Shown here in pieces: positions 53,824 to 64,000 of a stretch of DNA of 64,000 nucleotides. The DNA is from Larix kaempferi (Eukaryota; Streptophyta; Pinopsida; Pinales; Pinaceae): positions 8,295,001 to 8,359,000 of the forward strand of contig BSBM01000140.1 in NCBI GenBank assembly GCA_027924585.1. Direction: 5' to 3'. A program made the position numbers and the translations under genes. Position 1 is the first letter of the stretch, and every line of letters starts with the position of its first letter. The notes below the pieces were generated by a model. It did no database searches. It was not told the DNA's origin and worked only from the letters and a program-made list of their open reading frames with translations.

Positions 53824-56800
53824 TGTGATGTCCCTAAAATAAGTAAAAATTTAAAATTTTTTGCTAATGTAATAAAAGCTATTTTAAGGATTATGATTCG
53901 TAAATTAACCTCAGCACTGCTAAGAGCATACTACACCGATACTTCTTTTATGATATGTTGAAAAATATCAGTTTCATAAGTATCCTGGTCTTACTGGTTG
54001 TGAATCCTACATCTTTGTGGAAGTGTTGTAATGAATAGAAGTGTAAATCTGTCACAAGCGTAAAGATGTTTAGAGGTTAATATTGCAAATCTCCTTCTTA
54101 CCGCTTTAAGAGTTTGTGTGCATATTTATTAAAGTCTAATTGGTAATTCAGGTGGGATGGACCCCCATTGATGGTGGTTGAGGCCCATGATGTTATGTTT
54201 GGTCTTTCAAGGGACAAGATACCCCGGTAGGGATGCCAAGAGGTAGGGTGTAAGAACTAGAAATCTCTGCCTTACTTAGCGAGTTTCGCTAATCCATTCA
54301 AGTTGTATATGGATTTGCAGGTGTACCTTCTATGACATCACCTAAGGCACTTACTTTGTCCTCTCCAATGACTACTTAAGCTAAAACTGTGTCATGTCTA
54401 AAGGTTTGGCATTTTAAGATCCTTGTTTGAATTTTATAACACTTGTTGAACTTGTAATACATATAAGCCTTACAATTACTTGATGGTGATAAGTAATGTT
54501 TGTGGCCCTTGCGAGGTTTGTTGTATTTTATAAAAAAAACAACTCATTGATCAAAGTGATTCTACAACTATAGAGATAGGGCCCATATCGAAATCTTTGG
54601 GGTTTAGTGGTAGTATTGAATGAAACTCCTACGATGGCACCTAGCCAATGCTGCCAACTATGATGAGGGTTTCTACACCCACTAATGTTCAACTTCGTAG
54701 CTCATTTCACTTGTTTTGCTGTGAATATGTTTGAGGGTTTCATGTACTGACTTGAGCTTGGCTCATGGTCAACACACCATAAGGGGGTTTCGTATGTAGA
54801 GATGGCGTCTGACAGAGAAGGTAACTTCTCCCTTGGCATAATTACTACGTTTTCCTGCTATTTCTAATTGATAGATTTTGATACTACATCTCAGTGTTTT
54901 GACTTCGTATGGTTCCATGGTTTGGCAGGTGGTCGTGTGGCATCCTCCTTCTACATGGCTATCACTTGGTGGCCAGTTCTTCGGCTTTGATTGCGTTACG
55001 AATGGTAAGTTCAGACTTCACCATTTCTTAACTCCCCCTTTCGCCTCTGTGGGGTGTAGTGTTGGTGTTTTGCTGTGAGGAACCTCATGAGCTCAGTTTG
55101 GGTTTACTGCAACAGTTTTGGGTTCCTTAAGGTTGTTGTTGGCTGGACCATTGTAAAATATATCTTTTGGTTTTCTTAATGGACCTAGAGGGTTCTAGTG
55201 TAGGGTTTGGCCATTCGGCTCAAAGTTGAACTTTGTAGAAGTTGTAATAATATTACCCAATAGAAAACTGGGGTTTATATGTCTGTGTATTTTGTTTATG
55301 AAAGAATCCTTAGACCTGTGAAATGGAGGAAATGGCTTTACTACATAAATCTACAATTGATTGGCACAATGTCTAGTTTCTGCATATTCTATTGGTAAGA
55401 GTAGTAGTTTCGATTTATGGGTTTCCTTGTTGGTTACTTTCAATCTGAAGGTTGTCGTTTGAGTATTTTACAATAGGAACTCGTGCTTTTGTCAGACTTG
55501 TGTTTCTTAAGAGATGAGTTTGACTCTGTCTACCGTTTAGAAGAAGAGTAGGGAAGGGATTGGCCTCTGCGTGTTCTATTAGTCTTTATACATGAATTTA
55601 AAGAAAGATGCCTTTACTGGTCTCTTCATTTTCTTTGTATGAAGTAATGGTTATAATTTCGGATTCCCTATGTGGCTATCGTGACCCTATCTATTGAAAT
55701 GGATTTGTAATTCTTAGTTATGAACTCGCTACCAGTCACGATGTGTTGGTGGGAAGAGAAAAACCCTGGTTTGGTTTCCTTACATGCCTATGGGGATTCC
55801 CTTTGGTTCTTCTTTGTGTGGGTTTTATGGTAGTTGTTTTTACATGGAAGCCTAGAGGGATTCGATCCCTAACCTTGCATTTTATGTTGAAAATACTAGT
55901 TGTATGTGTTTGCTAAATGGTAATGAAAACGCTTGTTTGGATGTGTAACTGCTTCTGTGTAAAACAATATGCTATTTGGTTGCTTGGACTATGGCTTGGT
56001 CTTCTTGGAAAAGTCAATGAGACTTAATCCCGTGACCTTTATTTCGATGGTTAAAAGTACTATAGTTTAAAGATGTGGAATGCACTTGTTGGTAGTGGGA
56101 TTCGATTCATGATAAAAGTCTGATGTCACTTTCGATTTAGTGGTTGACTGTTTAAATGAAAAACATAGAGATAGTGGAATGGAATGATACCATGGTTTGA
56201 AAGGAAGAAAAAAATAATAATCATTTCTACTATTAAATCTATGTTTTGATGTGTAAAGTGACTAAGAGAATCGATGTTTGATTTAATGCTATGGTAATTT
56301 CTATCTACTGACTTTTAAGTATAAAGGCAATAACAATAAAAGAAATTTAATAAGTATAAGAAATCCCTGCACTGCGAATTAGTAAGACGATTCAAACAGA
56401 AATCATTTCAGAAATTAAAATAACGCTAATCCTGGAAGTTAGTATGGGAAAAAAAGGGAAGTCTTCCGGAAATTCATAATAGGGTTTCTAATTTGTTGAT
56501 GGTGTTTTGTCTAGCATAGGCTATCTTGGATAGACCTGCTAGACCCTCCACTGGTTTCTGGGAAAAACCTCTAAGTGTTGATAATATTTATAATGAGAAC
56601 AATGCTGAAGTATTAATTCCAATTTAATAGCCTATGTCTACTATAACGGGAAAATGGAGACAATTAATTCTACATACCTGGCTACCTTGGCGCTTGATCC
56701 TCTCCTGTAGAAGTCTAGCTGCTTGGTACTTGATCCTTTCCTTTAGAAGCCTGCACACTCGAACAATAATTAATGTAAAACCTATTGTAGAGGTTTAACC

Positions 56801-58279
56801 TGTTAGGATGTTTTCCTCAACTAGATAACTTTGGGACTACCATGTTCCTCCCAACCATGATCCTACAACCATTCCTGGTTTTCTATGGATCCCCCCGAGC
56901 TGGATTCCAACATGCAAAAGAGATAGAGGCCCTAGGATTACTGTTCGTTCAGTTTCTTGGAGAAAAAGACTTCTCTCTGATTACCATAAGAGAATGATAA
57001 TGAAAAAGATGGATGATCCCCAAAACTTGGGATCTGCCCTCTTTATGTAGGGGAGTCTTGAATTATGACTGTTGGAATAATTAGTTTCTTTAAATTAGAT
57101 CAATAATATTTAAAAGATATTATTTAATAAATATCTAGTCTTTTGCACTAAGACTTTTTCAATGGTTTAATCTATCAGTGATTTCTGATTTAAGCTCTTC
57201 ATAATAATTATGATAACAATAATTATACTAATAATATTTCTAACCTACGTATTAATACATTAGTAATACTATTTATAAATGTGGCTTCCCACTAAATATT
57301 AATATTCTATCAATACTATTAGATAATGTGGCATCCCACTATGCATAAACTATATGCAATAATGTCTTTTATAAATAATTAATCACATCATTATTTATTA
57401 AATATTCTTAATAATAATATTAAATATTGTATCTTTACATGATACTTAGTTTTAACAACTTAAGGGTAAGGTCCACTTCTTTGGATGGTCTTTCGGTAAG
57501 CTAGGATAGGCACCTCTAGTCTCTCTCTTTGCATGTGGGATTCCCTCGTTTAACATGGTAGTTCTCGTAATATTTGATGATAGATAAAAGATGAATCAAT
57601 CAATCCAATTAAATAAATGTGATGAAAATGAAAGTGTTATTCAGAGTCTTTTCTAACTCAACACTTTGATATCCAGTAACCCCGAGTGCTCTTCAGATCC
57701 TTTTAACTCAACACTCTCACATGGGCATTACGCTAGTGCAATTCTAGAGCCCTTGCTCAACACTAGTGCTAGAATGTGGTTGTGAGGCACATCTAGAATA
57801 TTTAAGTTTCCTCGGATCCGATATTCATTTATCAAGCTTGGAGTGCTCCAGGGCTTAGGCCCAACACTCAATGTACCTCAGGGATTACTCCCAGTGCATA
57901 AACATTATTCTAGGTACATCGGGGCTTATGCCCAGTACATAGGTTATATGTGTCTTTCTGAGTCCACGCTCAACACACCCATGAGTCAAATCATGCAAAA
58001 TCATAGCTCTGCACAGTAAGTAACAAAAGATGATCTCAGTATATTAGGGTTTGTACCCATATCAAAGTTGAAGAACATCATTAGAACATTGGGGCCTTCT
58101 CACCCATTGTACACTCAAATAAATAAGTCAGTCAGGGTCCATGCCCGATATGTCAATATATAAAAAAGTAAATCATAGGTTCTAGGGATTATGCCCAATA
58201 CTCAACATAAAACATAGGTGCTGGAGTCGTGGCCCAATATAACAACAAAAATAGTTAGTCCAAAATTCAAGATATTACA
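53824..58279 (-). repeat. 5' LTR of chromovirus, about 4.45 kb
   Basis: Plus-strand start TGTGATGTCCC and end GATATTACA. Direct repeat of 44519-48967 with a few percent differences. The flank after it is AGAAG. Confidence 0.9.
54929..55004 (+). other. Exon-like 76-bp segment inside LTR (copy 2)
   Basis: Same position and splice-like borders as 45636-45711 (here GGCAG before, GTAAGTTC after). It reflects LTR duplication, so it is not independent evidence. Confidence 0.3.
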
Positions 58280-58320
58280 AGAAGTTTTGAAGACTTTGTG
58301 CCTTTCTTATTTAATGAATT

Positions 58321-58520
58321 GAGGCCTTTTTTTTCAATCCTAATGAACTTATTTAAAAAATGGCCCAAAGTTCCTTTTTTGAAATCGACCCCAACTAGCT
58401 TATTTGAAATTGGCCCAAAGTGCCTTTTTTGAAATCGAACCCAAGTGGCTTATTTGAAATTGGTCGAAAGGGCCTTTTTCAAAATCGACCCCAAGTGGTT
58501 CATTTGAAATTGGCCCAAAG
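58321..58520 (+). repeat. 50-bp tandem repeat, four copies
   Basis: The word TGGCCCAAAG (one variant TGGTCGAAAG) is at 58361, 58411, 58461 and 58511, an exact 50-bp period. Units include CCTTTTTTGAAATCGACCCC and TTATTTGAAAT. It lies 40 bases right of the chromovirus. Confidence 0.92.
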
Positions 58521-60807
58521 TACTTTGTTACGCCTACTAAGATATGAGATTATGGCAATTTCAGAAGATGATAATGATGATGAACTACTTTTGAAGGTAG
58601 TCCAAGAAGATAAAAAAACTAAACACTAAATTATTTAAAGTATACTATTAAGTTAAATCTAAATAGGAACTCTAACTCTTTCACCAAAATTGAAATAGTG
58701 GAAAAAACAAAGAACTAAAATTCATTGAAGAAGTGGAAAAATAGATAGCTAAAATTTAAATATATATACTGTAAAAAGAATTCAACAACAATCTCATAGG
58801 GTCCCCACATAGTGGAAACTTTTAAATGAGTTACTCAAAAATGAAACATAAGATTCCACCAAACATTACAAGAATGACTCAGGCATTTGACATTACAAAA
58901 ATGACACTAGCGTTGTAAGTTTATGGGATCAATCTCAAGCATTTACCATGGATGGTCTCCATTGAAACTAAGCTTAACACCCGTGCATTGGATCTCAGGC
59001 ACTTGGACATTCAACAACTTTGGTTTTTTTCTTCGCACTAGATTGTCGGCATATCTTTAACCAGGAATTTGACTACTTGTCATGACACATAATAAGTTGC
59101 TGGCACCTTGGATTTCATACCATGAAATATATCCCATATTCATAATAAGAAAAATTGATTTTGCTCAACCCTCTATAATTGATGGGTAACCAAAACCAAC
59201 AGAAAACCTACTCGGATGCAAAATATTATTATTAAGTTCATTTTTTTTCTTTCCATGCTAATCATAATTTTTTATTATTATTTATACCTAAAATAATATT
59301 GTAAGTAGTTCTCCAGTGAACCTTTAAATATCCACATTGGGGCAATTCAGTCTCAATAAGAGGATCAACTTCTTCCTATGGATCCTTTATCAAACAAAGC
59401 GTGCCATTTAACATATTATAAGTTTAAGGATCCATCCTTTTTCCATGATAAAATGACTGAATTGGCATATGGACTTCTTTCTGTAATGAGTCCACACATC
59501 AGGATATCTTTAATCAACCTTCTTTTATTTATTATAGTGTTATAGTGATGTGCATATCGATAAAGCTTGACATTGATTGGTGTTGCATTTTTTTCACCCT
59601 CACCACATGTTCAATACTTTGTTGTGGTGGTAACTTCATGGGTACATTTTTAAATACTTCTTTATGTTTTCAATAATTGCTTATATTTCTTGATTTTGGA
59701 AACATAATCATGATGATGTAAAGAAGCCCCAAATCCCCTTGATGAATCCATGAAGTGGTCATTGACCCATTTGAAGAAGCCCCTAAAATGTGGAAGATAA
59801 AATTAATATTAAGCTAGGGATGACCTAACCTAAAATGTGGAAGAAAAAAAAAGAAGTTATAGGGATGACCTAACCATAAAGTGAACTAAAAAGTGTCTTT
59901 GGACATGTATAAATAAGAGATACAAACATTTCATTTGATTCATCCAAGTTCATCATCTCTAAGGAATAAGTACATGAGGGAATAGCAAAGGGTACAAAGA
60001 TAGATAAGTGAAGGTACAAGAGGAGGATTTCTGATAATCTTAAAATTTGCATAACTTTCTCATACGATATCGACATCACAAACTTATTGGCTCATTGGAA
60101 AGCTTGTTGCGAGGGATATGCAATGATGTGATCTAGGGTTTATTTTGATGAAGGGTTTATTTCTTGTTTATTCATATTGGAAAAGGTATGGTTCTTTCTT
60201 ATGGGTTTCTCTTGTGATGATGCATGTCTCTCATGGACTAGGCTCCATCTTGTTAGCTTGAAAATGGTATGAATCATGTACATGTACTAGAGCTTATCTC
60301 TTGGTCAATCTTATTAAAGTTTTTGCATAGAGTATTGTCAATTTTCATAACGTATTATGAACTTGCATAGATTATTATTATACTTGCATAGATCATGGTT
60401 ATGGCATATATCATGATTGGCATAGATTATGGTGATGATATTTGCATAGATCATGTTGATTATATTGGAATATACAAGGGTTTGGAAATGTCTATGATGT
60501 AAAGGTTTGAAGATGCAAACGAAATATATGGATGATTGTTTTGGGGCATTCTTGGAAAGATAGATTTGAGGCATGATACAGGTTGACACAGAGACCATGA
60601 CATAGGCAGTGACACAATGATAATGGTTGAAAAATACATTGATATAGGTATATATTGATAGATATGGTGATACAGGTACATGTTGATAGAGATATTGATA
60701 CAGGTAGAAGTTGACAGATACAGTGACGATGATAGGTTGATTCTGTTATTCGTATCAGGGTGGCGGGACATGGAAAGTACAAAGGGTTGTAGCCTCTTTC
60801 TAGTTGA
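58521..60807. other. Non-coding stretch with simple repeats
   Basis: No recognised gene. TTGCATAGATCAT-like words repeat near 60340-60450, and TTGATA-CAGGTA-like words near 60560-60730. Open frames here are short or lie over these repeats. Confidence 0.5.
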
Positions 60808-61138
60808 TGTTGGTAAATCTAGTGAGTTGGAGACCACTAAGGATTGGAGTCCTCACTATAGGTTGGAGCCCGTGGTAAAACCAAGGGGTTGTATCCTCCT
60901 TCCAATCGGAGCTGGTAAAACAATTGAATATAATCTTTATATTATATACAAAAGGAATTATTTGGTTTTCTCCCATTTTGGTTTTCATGTAAAATCTCTT
61001 GTGTACTGTGTATGGTTTATGTGATGATGAATGTTATTGTTAATTGTTAATGTTTACATTTGATATTAAAGTTTGAAATGGTAAAATGTGCCCAATATTG
61101 ATTCACCCCCCTTCTTAGTATTGGTGAATATTCCAACA
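60808..61138 (+). repeat. Copia 5' LTR, 3' end certain, start uncertain
   Basis: The sequence ends with ATTCACCCCCC...TTAGTATTGG...ATTCCAACA, a layout very common at the end of Copia LTRs, and is followed by a primer site. A TGTTGG at 60808 may be the start but has no partner to confirm it. Confidence 0.5.
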
Positions 61139-61140
61139 AT

Positions 61141-61152
61141 TGGTATCAAAGT
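61141..61152 (+). other. Primer-binding site, tRNA-iMet (plus-strand Copia)
   Basis: TGGTATCAAAGT differs from TGGTATCAGAGC at two positions. It lies two bases after the LTR end at 61138. Confidence 0.75.
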
Positions 61153-61203
61153 AGGTTACCTTCATAACAATTTAATCACTGGAAGGAATATCGTGAGCAG
61201 ATA

Positions 61204-61281
61204 TGGATCGGAATCAAGGATTCTCTTCAAATGGTATTCATATATTTGATGGAAATAATTATGCATTATTGATACAGGTGA
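61204..61281 (+). pseudogene. gag: Copia gag start, truncated
   Basis: MDRNQGFSSNGIHIFDGNNYA is the classic start of Copia gag ('FDGxNYxxW'). It breaks down after about 25 codons and no protease, integrase or RT follows. The start at 61204, 52 bases after the primer site, is normal for Copia. Confidence 0.7.
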
Positions 61282-62640
61282 TTCTAAGGATTCCCAAAAA
61301 TCAAAGTGCTTGAGTGATAATGGAAACAACACCATTGCATAGAGCTAAACAAGATCTTTCCAATGACAATTGAATCTCCTCAAATAGACATCGTATGCGG
61401 AAGATATGCCCTTCTAAAGCTTTGAAGGAACATGCCAAAGTTTGATAAGGGTGCACTGTGGCAAGCCATATAGCCGAGGTGGCTGAAAAGTGGCAAGACT
61501 GTATAGTTATTACAATGACATGGCATGGTGATGTGGCATGGTGACATGGCATCGTGATGTGGAACATGACAAGGTGTTGATGATGTGGTAGTAGCTAATG
61601 AATGGCTACCACATGGACCATTCACATGGTAGCACATGACACCTCCCCATGGCCCCATCAATTTGCATGCAAGTGGTTCACACAGTTCAATGTATTGCAT
61701 TTATATGGTTTGTTTTATAGAGGTCCAAGGTGGAGATCTAAGATGGGGATCCAAGATGGATATTCAAGATGGAACTAAAGTGGAAGATATAAGATAAATA
61801 ACCAAGATGGGGAGCCAAGATAGAGATCCAAGATGGAGATCCAATATAGAAAGCTGGTTCCAATATGGAAATCCAATATAGCGATCAAAGGCCATTTAGG
61901 GGATGTTGATGTCATTCCCGCATAAATGACAGTCAACAAGGATGTTGTTGTTCATCCTCAAAGAAATTATAGCTGAAGAGGATGTAATGCAGGTCAGTAA
62001 AATGGATAAAGAACAAAAAAATAGGGATCTTATCATAACAAATTAGCTAAGTAAATCCATACTCTTGGAGGTCCAAAAGTTCTTCCAGTGGGGAGGAATG
62101 ATCCAGGTGCCTTTGAGAATTCCCAAAAATCAAAGTGTTTGAATGATACAAGAGGATCTAAAGACACTCTGAAATCAAATTGCTTAGTTGCTAGAAATAA
62201 TAGCACCATTAAGAAGAGCTCAGTGAGAAATTCCCAATGGTGTGTCAAACGAACTCTAGATCAAAAGATACCGCATCCTGAAGCTTTCCTGCAACAGGAA
62301 AAAAGTGATGATGTGGCAGCACCTGGTGATGACACATTGTATTGGGTGACATCAACAGGATGAGTTGGAATCCTGCAAGGCAGTTCTTATGGCAAGTTCA
62401 GGTGACGTGGACCAGTTGGTAGAGGACACATGTCAGATGATGTGGCAGCCTGCGTGGTAGTGACGTGGCAGATAGTAGGTAGCTGGCACTGTTGATTTGG
62501 TAGGTGATGTGGCATCCTAGTTGATAAGCACCAATGGTCTACTGACATGTGGTCCCATGGAAAGTTGACAAGTGGAAAAAATTCCTCCATGACATGTGGC
62601 ACTATGGAAAAAAGTGTGAATTATTAAATGGGTTAAATAT
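61282..62640. other. Repeat-rich non-coding stretch
   Basis: Contains a diverged duplication (about 61281-61430 and 62117-62290, sharing ATTCCCAAAAATCAAAGTG), many GATGTGGCA/GACGTGGCA words (61500-61640, 62310-62590) and GATCCAAGATGGAGAT words (61720-61870). No protein is visible. It may be the remnant of the truncated Copia or a non-autonomous relative. Confidence 0.45.
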
Positions 62641-64000
62641 TTTTAATTCGAAAATGGAATGAATTAAAAAGTACGGTTATGGAAAAAACATATCATCTAC
62701 CAACGCACATGGCTACTTAAGAATATGGTGGGTACTTGGGTAAATTATGACATATGATACTATATGCTAAGGTCTTTGGAGGTAGTTAGTTAGTTAAAAC
62801 ATCCACCACGTGCTCCTTTGAAATATTAATGGCTATGTATTAAAATAATGACATGGATTTATTTGCAACTGCAAGGGGGCCGCCAACCAACTTGGGATAC
62901 ATTTATTTGGTCGTTAAAACTATACGAGAGCCATGTGTATGGTTATGGATAAACCAAAGTTGTTATGCAATGGTATGGTATGGTTGCAACTATATGTTAT
63001 TATATGGCCGCTAATGAAAGGTTTTAGGGGGTCGTTACATGCACATGTTCCTGTATACCCAAAGCATTGTATGTTGTTATATGTATGACAAAAAATTGTT
63101 ATAACAACATGGGGCATTATATAGGTAAAACCAAATAAGTTGTAACCCCCACGGTTGTTATATTTGAAGGCTGTAACAAGCCCAACAAATGGAATAAGTT
63201 TGGGATCGTGCCACTAAGGAGTTGATCAACTATATAATCCCACGTCATTCGACCATGGAGGGGGAGCCACTTTTGGGAATTCCATGTGATTGGAAGAGCT
63301 CTTGTAGGGATACAATTTGGAGATCCATTGGGGAATTCATTTCGTGGGAGTTCCACATGTTTGAAGGAGCTAGTTTGGAGCCAGATTGAAGATCCTTTGT
63401 TGAGAGATCATTGTTGGAGGCTCCAAGTTCCTTTGATTGCACTTTTTTCTATGTAGCCTGCTCATGTGCAGAGAGAGAGGAAGATTGGTGTGGCCTTATG
63501 CGAGGTGAAGGTGGGTGTGCTTATAGTTGTTTCTCACCGATTTCACAAGACAAAGTCATTGGTGCAGACAGTTTTTGTATCTGAGCAACAGATTCTCTTC
63601 GTCATCAATATAAAGATGAATGATCGCCATATTGCATTGATATTCTAGTTGCATGCTTGTGAGAGATCATCCTTCATAAGAGGAGATCGTATCTTTGTAG
63701 GAGAGACATTGCCACTTGCATGTGAGATTTATTTCCCTTTGCATTGTATGAGAACATATCTTCGATACTGCCACTTTTGTGGGAATTCTTTAACCACTGT
63801 TGATGTGAGAATTCAAACCTTTTATAAAGAAGAGTATCTTTGACGAGGAGAATAAAAGTGGTTCGACAGTTGAACGAGCCTAGAGATGTAGCCAGGGGGT
63901 CTGGTGAACTCCGTTACCAAATGAGTATTGCTTGTCTCAGTTTTTCTTTGTGCATGTTATTTTCCGCAATTATGTTCATTATGTCATGATAAATGAGTCT
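62641..64000 (+). other. LTR-like promoter region at window edge
   Basis: A TATA-like TATATAAT is at 63230, and near 63868-63915 is GAGATGTAGCCAGGGGGT...GTGAACTCCGTTACC, a run that recalls the transcribed part of Copia LTRs. The candidate has no identified start or end. Small open frames (63466-63648, 63649-63843) have no motif. Confidence 0.35.

Larger units (their letters stand above)
44519..58279 (-). mobile_element. Chromovirus-type Gypsy with about 4.45-kb LTRs
   Basis: Direct repeats 44519-48967 and 53824-58279 flank a 4.9-kb minus-strand internal region with gag, protease, RT, RNase H, integrase and a chromodomain-like C-terminus. A tRNA-iMet primer site and a polypurine tract are at the expected ends. 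The LTRs are far longer than the internal coding region is wide for most Gypsy elements. No matching target duplication was found, and the far left LTR tip is altered, so that end is inferred by alignment. Confidence 0.88.

Noticed and set aside
63466-63843. Two short plus-strand ORFs (60 and 64 codons) near the window end
   Set aside because: No domain, no homologous copy in the window, and located in LTR-like promoter sequence.
1-64000. A new defence, toxin or bacterial-type gene system
   Set aside because: No operon-like gene set, ribosome binding sites or matching domains; all supported coding sequence is retrotransposon.

Overview
The window is plant nuclear DNA made almost entirely of decayed, nested LTR retrotransposons. 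I found no intact host gene, tRNA, rRNA, CRISPR array or bacterial-type gene. Long dead Ty3/Gypsy and Ty1/Copia elements, multi-kilobase LTRs, stop codons that mostly look like C-to-T decay, and no cellular gene in 64 kb all fit a very large seed-plant genome. A gymnosperm, probably a conifer, is my best guess, but nothing in the sequence proves the species.

Bases 1-27647 are one old plus-strand Athila-like Gypsy element. Its 5' LTR is cut by the window edge (only the last 40 bases remain), and its 3' LTR is 26201-27647. Its gag is split by a 13.6-kb minus-strand Gypsy element, here called family A (711-14306), with 1664-bp LTRs and a 5-bp target duplication. Its gag is split again by a minus-strand Copia element (15668-21410). 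The right end of that Copia is fused to the last part of the outer integrase, so protease, RT, RNase H and most of integrase of the outer element are gone. Downstream of the outer integrase lie large accessory reading frames (22898-26154) in the env position.

Bases 27648-44520 are a patchwork. They hold two candidate isolated LTRs (29217-30137 and 30430-31034), a plus-strand Gypsy RNase H/integrase fragment (31035-32292), and a complete but internally deleted minus-strand Gypsy with 387-bp LTRs and a CAAGA target duplication (33978-38357). They also hold a plus-strand Copia RT/RNase H fragment (38852-39915), a tandem array whose unit resembles a polypurine tract plus LTR start (39920-40796), and a 5' fragment of a relative of family A (40797-43002).

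Bases 44519-58279 are a minus-strand chromovirus-type Gypsy with gag, protease, RT, RNase H, integrase and a chromodomain-like tail, flanked by very long LTRs of about 4.45 kb. The LTRs contain a sequence with exon-like splice borders on the opposite strand. Bases 58280-64000 are mostly non-coding: a 50-bp tandem repeat, a Copia 5' LTR end with primer-binding site and gag start (to about 61280), and repeat-rich sequence ending in another LTR-like promoter region.

The most unusual items are the accessory ORFs downstream of integrase in two unrelated Gypsy families, the five-knuckle gag and the second gag-like domain between protease and RT in family A, the 4.45-kb LTRs, and the polypurine-tract-like satellite. 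None of these is shown to be a working system; all coding regions carry stops or frameshifts.
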